Source of the DNA: Cryobacterium sp.
GTDB taxonomy: Bacteria; Actinomycetota; Actinomycetes; Actinomycetales; Microbacteriaceae
DNA length: 51,284 nucleotides
Reading direction: 5' to 3'
NCBI RefSeq assembly: GCF_026786305.1
Contig: NZ_JAJAYI010000032.1
Location: 1-51,284 of the forward strand
The position numbers were made by a program, and so were the translations under genes. Within the stretch, counting starts at the first letter, position 1. Each line of letters begins with the position of its first letter. Below, piece after piece: positions 33,543 through 42,751 of the stretch. Below the pieces are notes generated by a model. It was given only the letters and a program-made list of their open reading frames with translations. It ran no database searches and was not told the DNA's origin.

Positions 33543-34925
33543 CTAACCCTGCTTGACGCTGACGAGGGCTCCATCGGGATCGTAGTGGTTGTTTGCAAAG
33601 TCAATCTTCGTTGTGGTCGGAGCAATCACAGCGCAGTCCGCCAGACGAGAATCATGGCCGAAGGTATTGTCGGTGATCGTCGCCCCTGCGATCGGGCCGT
33701 AGGACTTTTCAGCGATGTTCACGGTGCAGGCTCCACCATTGGCGAAGTTGCCGGTGAATGTGAAGTCAGAGACCTTTCCACGGTCCTGGGTGATCTGTAC
33801 AGCGGCACTGTGCGAATCGGTGAGCCGACTACCGGTCACGGACACGTTGTTTCCGGCCTGGATCTGAATGCCATCGTCGTGGCTGGGTGATCCGCCCTGG
33901 TTCGGGTCATTGCTGTAATGCATGTGGTCGTGGATCCAGGAGTCCTGAATACGCACGTCGCTGCCGGTGATGTGGATGCCATCGATCACGTTGTTGATGT
34001 TCAGGCGAGTGGCGGTGAAGTTGTAGCCGTAGATGCCATTGGCATCGGGCGACGCGGTGGTCGGGGACAGCTCGGTGTCGGTGACGACAAGGTTGCTGAA
34101 TCCACCCAGGTTGTTGATGAGCGCTCCGGGGCCGTTCATGGTTCCACCGCGAATGATGGAATTCTTGATCGTGACGTCGGGGGCGCTGATCTTGACCAGG
34201 CCATGGATGTCGAGGCCGTCGAGCACGGTACCGGCCTCGGTGACGTTGATGTCGCCCTCGTGCACGGTGAGCGCTGTTCCGGCCGGGACACCAGTGTTGG
34301 AGTCACCGGGCACACCACTCGTTTCCGGAGCGGGCGCGGGTGCCGGAGCAGGCGCCGGAGCGGGCGCCGGAGCAGGCGCGGGCGCCGGAGCAGGCGCGGG
34401 TGCCGGAGCGGGCGCGGGTGCCGGACTCGTTGCGGAACGCTCAAAACCCGTAACCGCGAGGTTTAGGGTGACGTCAGCGCCGCTACTGGAGGCGGTGACC
34501 TTACCGTCCGTGTTCGAGTTCACGGGAACCGTGATGGTTTTCGTAGCGCTGGTGCCCGATGGTGCGGTGAAGGAATACGCTGATGCGTTCTCCGGGCCGA
34601 CGGCAATTTTGACCTTGCTGCGGCTCTTGACCCCAGAGGTGGAAAACTTTATATCAACGGATTTCAGTTCTGACGGCAGCGTGTCCAGTTGAGTGGACAC
34701 GCTTCCCCCGGCCGGAATATCGATGGAGGCGCTGGTCTTGTCGAAAGCCGTGGTGTCGGCACTGGCCGGAGCTGCGGCGAGGCCGGAGAGGGCGATGACG
34801 GATACCGCGAGTGCCGAAAGAATAGCTAGTCGTGGACCCGCGTGCGGGGTGCCATCGGCGACAGTCTGCGGGGTACGAGTTGAATTTTGGTTGTTCGTTG
34901 GTGTTGGGGTGTGTCTAAAAGCCAT
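33543..34925 (-). CDS. Secreted right-handed beta-helix protein with Pro-Ala linker
   Basis: 460 residues. Signal peptide around residues 32-56 ('AILSALAVSVIALSGLAAAP', cleavage after ASA) preceded by a long Thr/Asn-rich n-region. Residues about 57-165 form a beta-sandwich-like domain, then about 17 Pro-Ala dipeptides (encoded at 34330-34425), and a C-terminal beta-helix/pectate-lyase-like domain with 'GLVKISAPDVTIKNSIIRGG', 'NNLGGFSNLVVTDTELSP', 'DVRIQDSWIHDHMHYSND' and 'DDGIQIQAGNNVSVTGSRLT'. The role may be polysaccharide binding or cleavage, or surface adhesion; catalytic residues were not identified. The start has no good SD; a later start near the signal peptide is possible. It lies just downstream of der on the same strand, yet both carry homologous terminators. 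Confidence 0.85.
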   Translation of the reverse strand: MAFRHTPTPTNNQNSTRTPQTVADGTPHAGPRLAILSALAVSVIALSGLAAAPASADTTAFDKTSASIDIPAGGSVSTQLDTLPSELKSVDIKFSTSGVKSRSKVKIAVGPENASAYSFTAPSGTSATKTITVPVNSNTDGKVTASSSGADVTLNLAVTGFERSATSPAPAPAPAPAPAPAPAPAPAPAPAPAPAPAPAPETSGVPGDSNTGVPAGTALTVHEGDINVTEAGTVLDGLDIHGLVKISAPDVTIKNSIIRGGTMNGPGALINNLGGFSNLVVTDTELSPTTASPDANGIYGYNFTATRLNINNVIDGIHITGSDVRIQDSWIHDHMHYSNDPNQGGSPSHDDGIQIQAGNNVSVTGSRLTDSHSAAVQITQDRGKVSDFTFTGNFANGGACTVNIAEKSYGPIAGATITDNTFGHDSRLADCAVIAPTTTKIDFANNHYDPDGALVSVKQG

Positions 34926-35086
34926 AAGTTAGTTACGTATATTCCCTGTTATGCACAAGTTCGGAGCGTGCAGGTGATCGGCTGTAGGGAGCCACAGTGT
35001 ACCCAAGAAGCATTACTCACTAATGGTGGGCACACAAATCGAGTCGACACTTTTGCGCAGTACCCGGCGGGCGCGCTGTTTCAAAA

Positions 35087-35122
35087 AAGCGGCCGGACCT
35101 GCGTTAACAGGGCCGACCGCTT
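35087..35122 (-). terminator. Intrinsic terminator of der
   Basis: AAGCGGCCGG...CCGACCGCTT stem with inner CCTG/CAGG stem; the minus-strand 3' side ends in CCGCTTTTTTG. It lies 13 bp after the TAA of der (35135). Sequence and layout are shared with the terminator at 33397-33433. The rest of 34926-35086 contains the beta-helix gene promoter; no gene is seen. Confidence 0.9.
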
Positions 35123-35134
35123 CGAGTCTGGGAT

Positions 35135-36646
35135 TTAGCGCTTACGCTTCTCCCGCACGCGCATGCTGAGGTTGATCGGGCTTCCCTCGAAGCCGTAGAT
35201 CTCACGCAGGCGGCGTTGGATGTAACGACGGTAGCCCGGGTCGAGGAAGCCGGTGGTGAACACCACGAACGTCGGTGGGCGGCTTGAGGCCTGGGTGCCG
35301 AACAGAATGCGCGGCTGCTTGCCACTGCGCACGGGGTGCGGGTGGGCCGCGGCGAGCTCGGCCAGGAAGGCGTTGAACTTGCCGGTGGCGATGCGGGTGT
35401 CCCACGACTCGAGCGCGAGTTCGAGGGCCGGAACCAGCTTCTCCATGTGGCGACCGGTTTTGGCCGAGATGTTCACGCGCGGGGCCCAGGCCACGTGGGC
35501 GAGGTCCTGCTCGATCTCACGTTCCAGGTAGCGGCGACGGTCGTCGTCGATCTGGTCCCACTTGTTGAACGCGAGCACGAGCGCACGGCCCGATTCGATC
35601 ACGAGGTCGATAACACGGATGTCCTGCTCACTGATGACCTCGGTCACGTCGAGCAGCACAACGGCGACCTCGGCCTTTTCGAGGGCAGCGCTGGTGCGCA
35701 GCGAAGCGTAGAAGTCGGCACCCTGGGACAGGTGCACTCTGCGGCGAATACCGGCGGTGTCGACGAAACGCCACACCTTGCCGCCGAGTTCAACCTGCTC
35801 GTCAACCGGGTCGCGGGTCGTGCCGGCGAGCTCATTGACAACAACGCGCTCCTCCCCCACGACTTTATTGAGCAGGCTGGACTTGCCGACGTTCGGGCGG
35901 CCGAGGATGGCTACGCGGCGCGGGCCGCCGACCTCCTGCTTGGCAACATTGGAGATTTCGGGCAGTACGAGCAGAATCGCGTCGAGCAGGTCGGCAACAC
36001 CACGACCGTGCAGGGCGGAGACCGGCCATGGCTGACCGAGGCCGAGCGACCACAGGCTGGCCGCTTCGGGCTCCTGGCGCACGTCGTCAACCTTATTGGC
36101 GATCAGGAAGACGGGCTTGCCGCTCTTGCGCAGCATGCGCACGACGGCCTCGTCGGTTGAGGTTGGGCCCACGTTGGAGTCAACGACGAACATGACGAGG
36201 TCGGACAGGTCGATGGCGATCTCGGCCTGGGCGGCGACGGACGCGTCGATGCCCTTGGCGTCGGGCTCCCAGCCGCCGGTGTCGACCAGGCTGAACTTGC
36301 GCTCGTGCCATTCCCCCTTGTAGGCCACGCGGTCCCGCGTGACACCGGGGGTGTCCTCCACGACGGCCTCGCGGCGGCCGAGGATACGGTTGACCAGCGC
36401 CGACTTACCCACGTTGGGACGACCGACGATCGCTATAACCGGAACGGCCGGCAGGTACTGGATGGCGTCGGGGTCGTTCGTGACGGCCTGAAGCACGTCG
36501 AGGTCTTCCTCGTCCAGGTCGTAATTGTCGAGGTCCGTGCGCAGGGCGGCGGAACGCCGGGTGGCAAGTTCCTCATCGAGGTTGGCGAGTCGTTCCGCCA
36601 GCTCGGTGTCGAGCGCTGTGCTCGTGTCGTCGTATTCGTTACTCAT
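35135..36646 (-). CDS. der: Ribosome-biogenesis GTPase Der (EngA)
   Basis: 503 residues. Two tandem GTPase domains: first P-loop '[18 protein letters not shown]' (about residue 75) with '[10 protein letters not shown]' and 'NKVD'; second '[18 protein letters not shown]' (about 250) with 'ELAGTTRDP' and 'NKWD'. The C-terminal KH-like domain ends in a basic 'RVREKRKR' tail. An acidic N-terminal extension of about 65 residues is typical of actinobacterial Der. It acts in 50S subunit assembly. The ATG overlaps the 3' end of cmk by 8 bp, so translation is coupled. Confidence 0.97.
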   Translation of the reverse strand: MSNEYDDTSTALDTELAERLANLDEELATRRSAALRTDLDNYDLDEEDLDVLQAVTNDPDAIQYLPAVPVIAIVGRPNVGKSALVNRILGRREAVVEDTPGVTRDRVAYKGEWHERKFSLVDTGGWEPDAKGIDASVAAQAEIAIDLSDLVMFVVDSNVGPTSTDEAVVRMLRKSGKPVFLIANKVDDVRQEPEAASLWSLGLGQPWPVSALHGRGVADLLDAILLVLPEISNVAKQEVGGPRRVAILGRPNVGKSSLLNKVVGEERVVVNELAGTTRDPVDEQVELGGKVWRFVDTAGIRRRVHLSQGADFYASLRTSAALEKAEVAVVLLDVTEVISEQDIRVIDLVIESGRALVLAFNKWDQIDDDRRRYLEREIEQDLAHVAWAPRVNISAKTGRHMEKLVPALELALESWDTRIATGKFNAFLAELAAAHPHPVRSGKQPRILFGTQASSRPPTFVVFTTGFLDPGYRRYIQRRLREIYGFEGSPINLSMRVREKRKR

Positions 36647-37331
36647 TCAAAGCCCGCTTCGTGCGTGTGTGTATGACGTCGATGACCGCTTCAACGGTCT
36701 GCTCGAAGTCGAGATGGGTGGAGTCGACGGTTATCACACCGTCTGCAGCGCTCATGAAATCGACAACCTGTGAGTCAGCGCGATCACGCGATCGCAGCTG
36801 TTCTGCCACGGTTTCAGCCGATTGGGTCGTTATTTCCGCAGAGCGTCTGGCCATTCTAGCCTCCTCCGATGCCGTGAGTAGAATGCGCACCTCGGCCTCG
36901 GGGGCGACGATGGTGGTAATGTCGCGCCCTTCGACCACGACGCCCGGTCGATCCACGTTCGCGGCGAGGCTGCGAAACAGCTCGGTGAGTGCGCCCCGCA
37001 CCGCGGGAACACGAGCCACAGCGCTGACCGCAGCGCTGACCTCCGGCGAGCGGATGGCGTCGGTCACGTCGGTCTCTCCCACAGTGACGAAGTATTCGTC
37101 TGGATCGGTACCGATCGAATAGTCGAAGTCTTTCAGGAGCGCGGTGACGGCATCCGCTTCGGTCGTATCGGTGCTGCGGTCAAGCACCAACCAGGCCAGC
37201 GCACGGTAGGCGGCGCCGGTGTCAAGGTAGGCGAAGCCGAGGCGGCGTGCGGCCGCACGGCTCACGCTCGACTTGCCGCTGCCGGCCGGCCCATCGATGG
37301 CGACAAGGGTGGGGAGAGAGTGACGTGCCAT
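36639..37331 (-). CDS. cmk: Cytidylate kinase
   Basis: 230 residues from ATG 37331, 4 bp after the tyrA stop; the frame is open upstream but reads antisense-like junk through tyrA. P-loop '[20 protein letters not shown]', then '[15 protein letters not shown]', '[20 protein letters not shown]' and '[11 protein letters not shown]', as in type-1 CMP kinase. It phosphorylates CMP/dCMP with ATP, joining pyrG in this cluster for CTP supply. It is followed by der with an 8-bp overlap. Confidence 0.97.
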   Translation of the reverse strand: MARHSLPTLVAIDGPAGSGKSSVSRAAARRLGFAYLDTGAAYRALAWLVLDRSTDTTEADAVTALLKDFDYSIGTDPDEYFVTVGETDVTDAIRSPEVSAAVSAVARVPAVRGALTELFRSLAANVDRPGVVVEGRDITTIVAPEAEVRILLTASEEARMARRSAEITTQSAETVAEQLRSRDRADSQVVDFMSAADGVITVDSTHLDFEQTVEAVIDVIHTRTKRALNE

Positions 37332-37335
37332 GCGG

Positions 37336-38418
37336 CTAACCAGCAATCCGCCAGCCGCGGGCGGCCAGCTCTTCGGTGAGGCGCGTGACGGCCTCGGGCA
37401 GTACAGAGATTTCGGCGAGGCCGATCTGGGCGCCCGGCGAGTGTTCCAAGCGTAAGTCCTCGAGGTTAACGCCGAGCGCGCCGATGTCATTGAGTAGCGC
37501 CGCGATTTGGCCTGGCTCGTCGTTGACCATGACGACCATCGAGGCGAACCGGCGGTCCTGCCCGTGTTTGCCGGGCAGGCGGGCCACCCCGGCGTTGCCG
37601 CCGGCGAGTTCTTCGGCGACCTTACGCTGCGCTCCGGGCGCAGCCGGGTCTTCGAGGGCGTCGATGAACCGGTCGAGGTCGTCGCGGAAGGCCAGCAGCA
37701 CATCGCGCACCGGGCCCGCATTGGCACCAAGAATCTGCACCCACAGGTCGGGGTCGCTGGCCGCGACGCGCGTCACGTCGCGCAGGCCCTGACCGGCGAG
37801 GTTGAGCGAGGAATGCGCGGCCCCGGTGAGGCGGAGGGCCATCAGGGTGGAGATTACCTGCGGCACGTGCGAGACGAGCGCGACGCCGAGATCATGTTCC
37901 TCGGGGGTCATCTCGACCAGGATGGCGCCGAGGTCGAGAATGAGATCATCGATCGCACCGGCCTGCTGATAGCTGATTGCGTCGTGCGCGGCCACCACCC
38001 ACGGGCGGCCGATAAACAGGTCGGCGCGGCCGGACAGCGGGCCGCCCTTCTCCCGACCGGCGAGCGGGTGCGACCCAATGTAGCGGCTGATATCGGCTCC
38101 ACGCTCCCGCAGTTCGGCGAGCGGGGCGAGCTTGACGCTCGCTACATCCGTCACGATCGCGCCCGGGTAGGTCTCGAGTTCTCTGGCAACGATCTCGGCG
38201 GTGACGTCGGGCGGCACGCACACCACGATGAGCTGCGGCAGGTCGCCGGGCCGGGCGGCGCGGCCGGCGCCATAGTCGATGGCGATGCGCAGGTTGGTCG
38301 GTGAGGCGTCAGCGAGGATCGTCTCGATCTGGCGATGGCGCAGGCCGAGGCCCACGCTGGTTCCGAGTAGGCCGACGCCGACGATACGCACCGGGCCGAC
38401 GAGGCGGCTTTCAGCCAT
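37336..38418 (-). CDS. tyrA: Prephenate dehydrogenase with C-terminal ACT domain
   Basis: 360 residues. N-terminal NAD fold '[20 protein letters not shown]', '[20 protein letters not shown]', '[20 protein letters not shown]' (catalytic His) and '[19 protein letters not shown]'. Residues about 280-350 form an ACT-like allosteric domain ('[20 protein letters not shown]'). It converts prephenate to 4-hydroxyphenylpyruvate for tyrosine synthesis and is likely inhibited by tyrosine through the ACT domain. It lies 44 bp after rluB and 4 bp before cmk. Confidence 0.95.
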   Translation of the reverse strand: MAESRLVGPVRIVGVGLLGTSVGLGLRHRQIETILADASPTNLRIAIDYGAGRAARPGDLPQLIVVCVPPDVTAEIVARELETYPGAIVTDVASVKLAPLAELRERGADISRYIGSHPLAGREKGGPLSGRADLFIGRPWVVAAHDAISYQQAGAIDDLILDLGAILVEMTPEEHDLGVALVSHVPQVISTLMALRLTGAAHSSLNLAGQGLRDVTRVAASDPDLWVQILGANAGPVRDVLLAFRDDLDRFIDALEDPAAPGAQRKVAEELAGGNAGVARLPGKHGQDRRFASMVVMVNDEPGQIAALLNDIGALGVNLEDLRLEHSPGAQIGLAEISVLPEAVTRLTEELAARGWRIAG

Positions 38419-38462
38419 GGTTCAGTCCCTGGTCTCAGTCATTGATCGGTGTCGCTGGTACG

Positions 38463-39287
38463 TTAGTTGGCGTCGGGCCGCGCACTCGGCGCCTGGCGGG
38501 ACACGGTGAGCAGCTGGCCCAGTTCTTCGCGGGTCAGTTCACGCACGGCGCCCTGCTGCAGGGTGCCGAGGTTCAACGGTCCGAACTGGCGACGCACGAG
38601 GTCGACCACGGGATGACCGACGGCGTCGAGCATCCGTCGTACGATGCGGTTGCGACCGGAATGCAGGGTGAGCTCGACCATGCTGGAGCCGCCGCCGGGA
38701 GGGCTCGTGAGGACGCGCGCCTTGTCGGCGTGGATGGGGCCATCGTCGAGTTCGATGCCGCTCTGCAGCTGGCCAATGGTCTGCGGCGAGACTCGGCCCT
38801 CGACCTTGGCGATATAGGTCTTCGAGACGCCGAAGGAGGGGTGGGCGAGCACGTGCGCGAGGTCACCGTCGTTGGTGAGGATGAGCAGGCCGCTGGTCTG
38901 GGCGTCGAGGCGGCCCACGTTGAACAGGCGTTCATCGAACTGGTCCGTGAATTCGCGCAGGTCGGGGCGTCCGCTTTCGTCCTGCATCGAGGAGACGACG
39001 CCGACCGGCTTGTTGAGCATGAGGTAGCGGCGGGTGGTGTCGAGCTGCACGGCCACGTTGTCGACGGCGACCTGGTCGGTTTCGGGGTGCACACGGCGGC
39101 CGAGCTCGGTGACGACTTTGCCGTTCACGCGCACGCGCCCGGAGGTGATGAGGTCTTCGGAGACACGACGGCTGGCGACGCCGGCCGAGGCGAGCACCTT
39201 CTGCAGGCGCACGCCGTCGGCCGCGGCCTCGGGATTGAAGTTGGGGTCGCGAGCGGCGTCCGGGGGAAAATTGTCGTAATTGGTCAC
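38463..39287 (-). CDS. rluB: 23S rRNA pseudouridine synthase, RluB/RsuA family
   Basis: 274 residues. N-terminal S4 RNA-binding domain ('RLQKVLASAGVASRRVSEDL', 'GRVRVNGKVVTELGRRV') followed by the RsuA-type catalytic motif 'FNVGRLDAQTSGLLILTNDG' (GRLDxxTSGLLxxTNDG) and 'SRNRIVRRMLDAVGHPVVDL'-like C-terminal core (here GRNRIVRRM). It modifies U in helix 93-type 23S sites in known family members. The GTG start overlaps the scpB stop by 4 bases. Its position after scpA/scpB is a classic conserved linkage. Confidence 0.95.
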   Translation of the reverse strand: MTNYDNFPPDAARDPNFNPEAAADGVRLQKVLASAGVASRRVSEDLITSGRVRVNGKVVTELGRRVHPETDQVAVDNVAVQLDTTRRYLMLNKPVGVVSSMQDESGRPDLREFTDQFDERLFNVGRLDAQTSGLLILTNDGDLAHVLAHPSFGVSKTYIAKVEGRVSPQTIGQLQSGIELDDGPIHADKARVLTSPPGGGSSMVELTLHSGRNRIVRRMLDAVGHPVVDLVRRQFGPLNLGTLQQGAVRELTREELGQLLTVSRQAPSARPDAN

Positions 39288-39925
39288 AGTAGATCCTCGA
39301 ATCCATCGGTGCCGCCGTCGAGCAACGGCGAGAGGTGGGGTAACTCGTCGAGCGAGTTGATTCCGAGCTGGGTGAGCAGCAAGTCTGTGGTGGCGTAGTT
39401 GATCGCGCCGGTGTCACTGTCGGTGAACGCCTCGGTCACGAGGCCGCGACCGAGCAGGGTACGCACGACGGAGTCGACGTTGACGGCGCGAATGCTCGCG
39501 ACCTGGCCGCGACTGATCGGCTGTTTGTAGGCGATCACGGCAAGGGTTTCGAGGGCCGCCTGGCTGAGCCGGCTGGGATTCTGCGTGAGCACAAAGTCGG
39601 TCACGAGCTCGTCGTGCGTGGCGCGCACGTAGATGCGCCAGCCGCCGGCCACCTCGCGCAACTCAAAACCGCGGCGAATGGTTCGGGAACCGTCGGGCGC
39701 GGCAATGCCGTTGAAATCCGCCACGAGCCGGGCAACGGATGCCGACACCTCTGTGATCGGCCGCCCCACGGCGGTTGCGAGGTGCACGAGGCCCTGCGGT
39801 TCGTCGGCGACCATGAGCACGGCTTCGAGCTGCCGGTCGAGGGTGTGGGCCGGTGTTTCACCGGCTGCGGCATCCGTTTTCGGGGTGCGTGGCCGCGTGT
39901 CGGTGGCCTGGTCCTTAATTGTCAT
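39284..39925 (-). CDS. scpB: Segregation and condensation protein B
   Basis: 213 residues from ATG 39925, which overlaps the scpA 3' end by 11 bp; an upstream continuation inside scpA is rejected. 'LEAVLMVADEPQGLVHLATA' and 'LSQAALETLAVIAYKQPISR' then 'VNVDSVVRTLLGRGLVTEAF' are the winged-helix ScpB signatures, ending 'LLLTQLGINSLDELPHL'. It works with ScpA as the kleisin subcomplex of SMC condensin. An N-terminal tail of about 25 residues is Thr/Pro/Asp rich. Confidence 0.96.
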   Translation of the reverse strand: MTIKDQATDTRPRTPKTDAAAGETPAHTLDRQLEAVLMVADEPQGLVHLATAVGRPITEVSASVARLVADFNGIAAPDGSRTIRRGFELREVAGGWRIYVRATHDELVTDFVLTQNPSRLSQAALETLAVIAYKQPISRGQVASIRAVNVDSVVRTLLGRGLVTEAFTDSDTGAINYATTDLLLTQLGINSLDELPHLSPLLDGGTDGFEDLL

Positions 39926-40724
39926 AGTCGGCCCCCAGTGACGCCAGGTTTTGATCGGACCACGAGTCGGTGCTCCAGCGTAGGGTGAGCTCGCCGAGGG
40001 GCTCGATTTGGTCGAAGGAGACGGCACCGTGGCGGTACAGCTCGAGCACGGCAAGAAAGCGGGCGATGATGACGCCCTTCTGGTTGGCACCGGCGATCAG
40101 CTGGCGAAACGAGACCGGCTCCCCCGGCTCGAGCATGGCGACAACGTAGGCGGCCTGTTCGCGAATGCTGACGAGCGGCGCGTGCAGGTGGTCGAGGCCC
40201 ACAACGGGCAGCTTGCGGGGTGCGAGGGCGACGGCGGCCACGGCGGCGAAGTCGGCGAGTGAGAGCGTCCAGACCAGCTCAGGGGTCTTCTGACGGTACT
40301 TCTCTTCGAGGCGCACCGAGCGCACGTGGCGGCGGGTCTCGGTGTCGAGCTGACTGTTGAACCAGGTCGAGGCTTCTTTGAAGGCGCGGTACTGGAGCAG
40401 ACGGGCGAACAGCAGGTCGCGGGCTTCGAGCAGGGCCACGTCTTCGGCGTCGACGAGCTCGCCCTGCGGGAGCAGTCCGGCCACCTTGAGGTCGAGGAGC
40501 GTCGCAGCGACGACGAGAAACTCGGTGGCCTGGTCGAGCTCTTCGGCGGCGTCGAGGCCGCGCAGGTAGGAGATGAACTCGTCGGTGACCTGGCTGAGCG
40601 AAATCTCGGTGATGTCGAGTTCGTGCCGGGTGATCAGTTTCAACAGCAGGTCGAACGGGCCCTCGAAGTTGCCGAGGGCGACCGAAAACGCGGGCTTCTC
40701 GGCCGCGCTAGGCGACTGCGCCAC
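39915..40724 (-). CDS. scpA: Segregation and condensation protein A (kleisin)
   Basis: 269 residues from GTG 40724, overlapping the parA 3' end by 17 bp. 'LGNFEGPFDLLLKLITRHEL' and 'DITEISLSQVTDEFISYLRG' then 'FLVVAATLLDLKVAGLLPQG' form the N-terminal SMC-neck-binding kleisin helix bundle; the C-terminal winged helix is 'EPVSFRQLIAGANQKGVIIA' plus 'RFLAVLELYRHGAVSFDQ'. It bridges the SMC heads with ScpB. The length is usual for Actinobacteria. Confidence 0.96.
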   Translation of the reverse strand: MAQSPSAAEKPAFSVALGNFEGPFDLLLKLITRHELDITEISLSQVTDEFISYLRGLDAAEELDQATEFLVVAATLLDLKVAGLLPQGELVDAEDVALLEARDLLFARLLQYRAFKEASTWFNSQLDTETRRHVRSVRLEEKYRQKTPELVWTLSLADFAAVAAVALAPRKLPVVGLDHLHAPLVSIREQAAYVVAMLEPGEPVSFRQLIAGANQKGVIIARFLAVLELYRHGAVSFDQIEPLGELTLRWSTDSWSDQNLASLGADYDN

Positions 40725-41628
40725 GGTGGATCAGTTCGCGGGCCACCTGTAGGTAGGCCTTGGCGGCCGCGTGCTCGGGCGCGAAGTCGGTGATCGGCAC
40801 CCCGGCCACGCTCGCGTCGGGAAATTTCACGGTGCGACCGATGACGGTTTCGAGAACACTGTGTCCGAACGCGTCGACGACGCGCTCGAGCACCTCGCGG
40901 GAGTGCAGGGTGCGGGAGTCGTACATGGTGGCGAGAATGCCGTCGAGTTCGATGGCCGGGTTGAGGCGGTCGCGCACCTTGTCGATGGTTTCGATGAGCA
41001 GGGCAACGCCGCGCAGGGCGAAGAATTCGCACTCAAGCGGAATCAGTACGCCGTGACTGGCGGTGAGCGCGTTCACGGTGAGAATGCCGAGCGAGGGCTG
41101 GCAGTCGATCAGGATGACGTCATAGTCGCCCGAGACCTTGCGCAGCACGCGCGCCAGAATCTGCTCGCGGGCAACCTCGTTGACCAGGTGCACCTCGGCG
41201 GCGGAGAGGTCGATGTTGGCCGGAATGACGTCGAGTCCCTCGACCAGGGTCGGCTGAATCGCGTCTTTCGGGTCGACCTTGCCGTTGAGCAGCAGGTCGT
41301 AGATGGTGGTGACGTCGTGCGTGGGCACCCCGAGGCCGGCCGACAGGGCGCCCTGCGGATCGAAATCGATTGCGAGCACCCGGCGGCCGTAGCTGGCCAG
41401 GGCAGCACCGAGGTTGATGGTCGTTGTGGTCTTGCCGACGCCACCCTTCTGGTTGCAGAGGGAGATGATGCGGGCGGGGCCGTGGCTTTTGAGCGGCTCC
41501 GGTTCGGCGAACTCGTGTTTTTCGCGTCCGGTCGGACCGACCGGTATGTCGTCGAAACCGGGAAGCGAAATTCGCTCGCTCAACTTACGCGTCACTGGCC
41601 CGCCCTTGATTTGTCCTGCACCCATCAC
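40708..41628 (-). CDS. ParA-family ATPase of the scpAB cluster
   Basis: 306 residues. Deviant Walker A 'CNQKGGVGKTTTTINLGA' (about residues 58-75), switch 'AIDFDPQGALSAGL', Walker B 'YDVILIDCQPSLGILTVNAL'. An N-terminal extension of about 50 residues has an Arg-rich start. This scp-linked ParA is found beside scpAB in many Actinobacteria, separate from the oriC-near parAB. A role in nucleoid or polar organisation is inferred. The start is uncertain: GTG 41628, ATG 41625 or a GTG 12 codons later have no strong SD. Upstream 41629-41753 is the likely promoter region. Confidence 0.9.
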   Translation of the reverse strand: MMGAGQIKGGPVTRKLSERISLPGFDDIPVGPTGREKHEFAEPEPLKSHGPARIISLCNQKGGVGKTTTTINLGAALASYGRRVLAIDFDPQGALSAGLGVPTHDVTTIYDLLLNGKVDPKDAIQPTLVEGLDVIPANIDLSAAEVHLVNEVAREQILARVLRKVSGDYDVILIDCQPSLGILTVNALTASHGVLIPLECEFFALRGVALLIETIDKVRDRLNPAIELDGILATMYDSRTLHSREVLERVVDAFGHSVLETVIGRTVKFPDASVAGVPITDFAPEHAAAKAYLQVARELIHRGAVA

Positions 41629-41753
41629 TTGGTCGATTGTAGCGAGTGGAACGGCCGGTCGCCGAAAGGATCGCCGCGCTCCCCCTCGCGAGAGCGGAAA
41701 AATTGTTGCTTCACGGCTGCTGACGCAACCATGTACCCGCTCGCGCGGACCTA

Positions 41754-42734
41754 TCAGCGGGCTCGGGGGTGGGACAGTGTGTACATGTCGCGCAGGGTGT
41801 CTGCGGTGACCAGGGTATAGATCTGGGTGGTGGCGACCGAGGAATGGCCGAGGAGCTCCTGCACCACCCGCACGTCGGCGCCCCCGGAAAGCAGGTGCGT
41901 CGCAAACGAGTGCCGCAGGGTGTGCGGCGACACGGGCACTGTGAGTCCGGCGCGTTCGGCCGCGGCGCGAATGATCAGCCAGGCGTTCTGCCGGCTGACC
42001 CGTTGGCCGCGCAGGCCGAGGAACAGGGCCGGCGTGGATCGTCCGCGCACCGACAAGATCGGCCGGGCCCGCACGAGATAGTCCGAGACGGCGGCGCGCG
42101 CAAAGCTGCCGACCGGCACGATGCGCTGTTTATCACCCTTGCCGGTGAGGCGCACCGAGTCGAACATCTCCACGAGCACGTCGTCGACGTTGAGATTGAC
42201 CACCTCGCTCACCCGCGCTCCGGTCGCGTACAGCAGTTCGAGTAGGGCTTTGTCGCGCAGGCGCTGCACATCGTCGCCGTCGGTCGCCGCAAGCAGGGCG
42301 GTAACCTGATCGATCGAGATCGCCTTGGGCAGGCGCAGGGCAAGCTTGGGAGGTTTGGTGTCGTGCGCGGCATCCGCTTCGACCAGGCCCTCATCGAGTA
42401 GAAAGCGGTGGAATCCGCGCACGGTGGAAAGTATTCGGGCGACCGACGCCGCTGTCAGCGGCGACTCCGGGCGCTGGCGGAGATGCTGAACGAACGCTGA
42501 GATGTGCTGCCGGGTGACGGCCCGCAGGTCGGCGATCGGTCGCGGCGGGGCGGCGGCACTCGTGGCGGCCGTGGCGGCGGTCGGGTCGGCGGTCGGGTCG
42601 GCGGTCGGGTCGGCCGCCAGCCACGCCGTGTACAGCCCGAGGTCGCGACGGTAGGCGGCGACGGTGTTCGCGGCGAGGCCGCGTTCGACCGCCACGTGCC
42701 GCAGATAGGAATCCACCGCCGTAGCGATCGCCAT
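41754..42734 (-). CDS. xerD: Site-specific tyrosine recombinase XerD
   Basis: 326 residues. N-terminal SAM-like core-binding domain ('DSYLRHVAVERGLAANTVAA') and catalytic domain with Arg in 'LLYATGARVSEVVNL', Lys in 'RLTGKGDKQRIVPVG', His-x-x-Arg in 'SPHTLRHSFATHLLSGGADV', His in 'VVQELLGHSSVATTQIYT' and the Tyr nucleophile in the last. It resolves chromosome dimers at dif. An unusual inserted linker between the first two helices (about residues 41-62) holds (DPTA) repeats, from a 12-bp DNA repeat at 42579-42615. Confidence 0.95.
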   Translation of the reverse strand: MAIATAVDSYLRHVAVERGLAANTVAAYRRDLGLYTAWLAADPTADPTADPTAATAATSAAAPPRPIADLRAVTRQHISAFVQHLRQRPESPLTAASVARILSTVRGFHRFLLDEGLVEADAAHDTKPPKLALRLPKAISIDQVTALLAATDGDDVQRLRDKALLELLYATGARVSEVVNLNVDDVLVEMFDSVRLTGKGDKQRIVPVGSFARAAVSDYLVRARPILSVRGRSTPALFLGLRGQRVSRQNAWLIIRAAAERAGLTVPVSPHTLRHSFATHLLSGGADVRVVQELLGHSSVATTQIYTLVTADTLRDMYTLSHPRAR

Positions 42735-42751
42735 CTTCAGACCAGGCGCTC

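Noticed and set aside
34033..34692. Gly-Ala repeat protein on the plus strand
   Set aside because: It is the antisense reading of the Pro-Ala linker of the beta-helix protein.
37332..37730. N-terminal extension of cmk
   Set aside because: It lies within tyrA and is not kinase-like; the ATG at 37331 directly precedes the P-loop strand.
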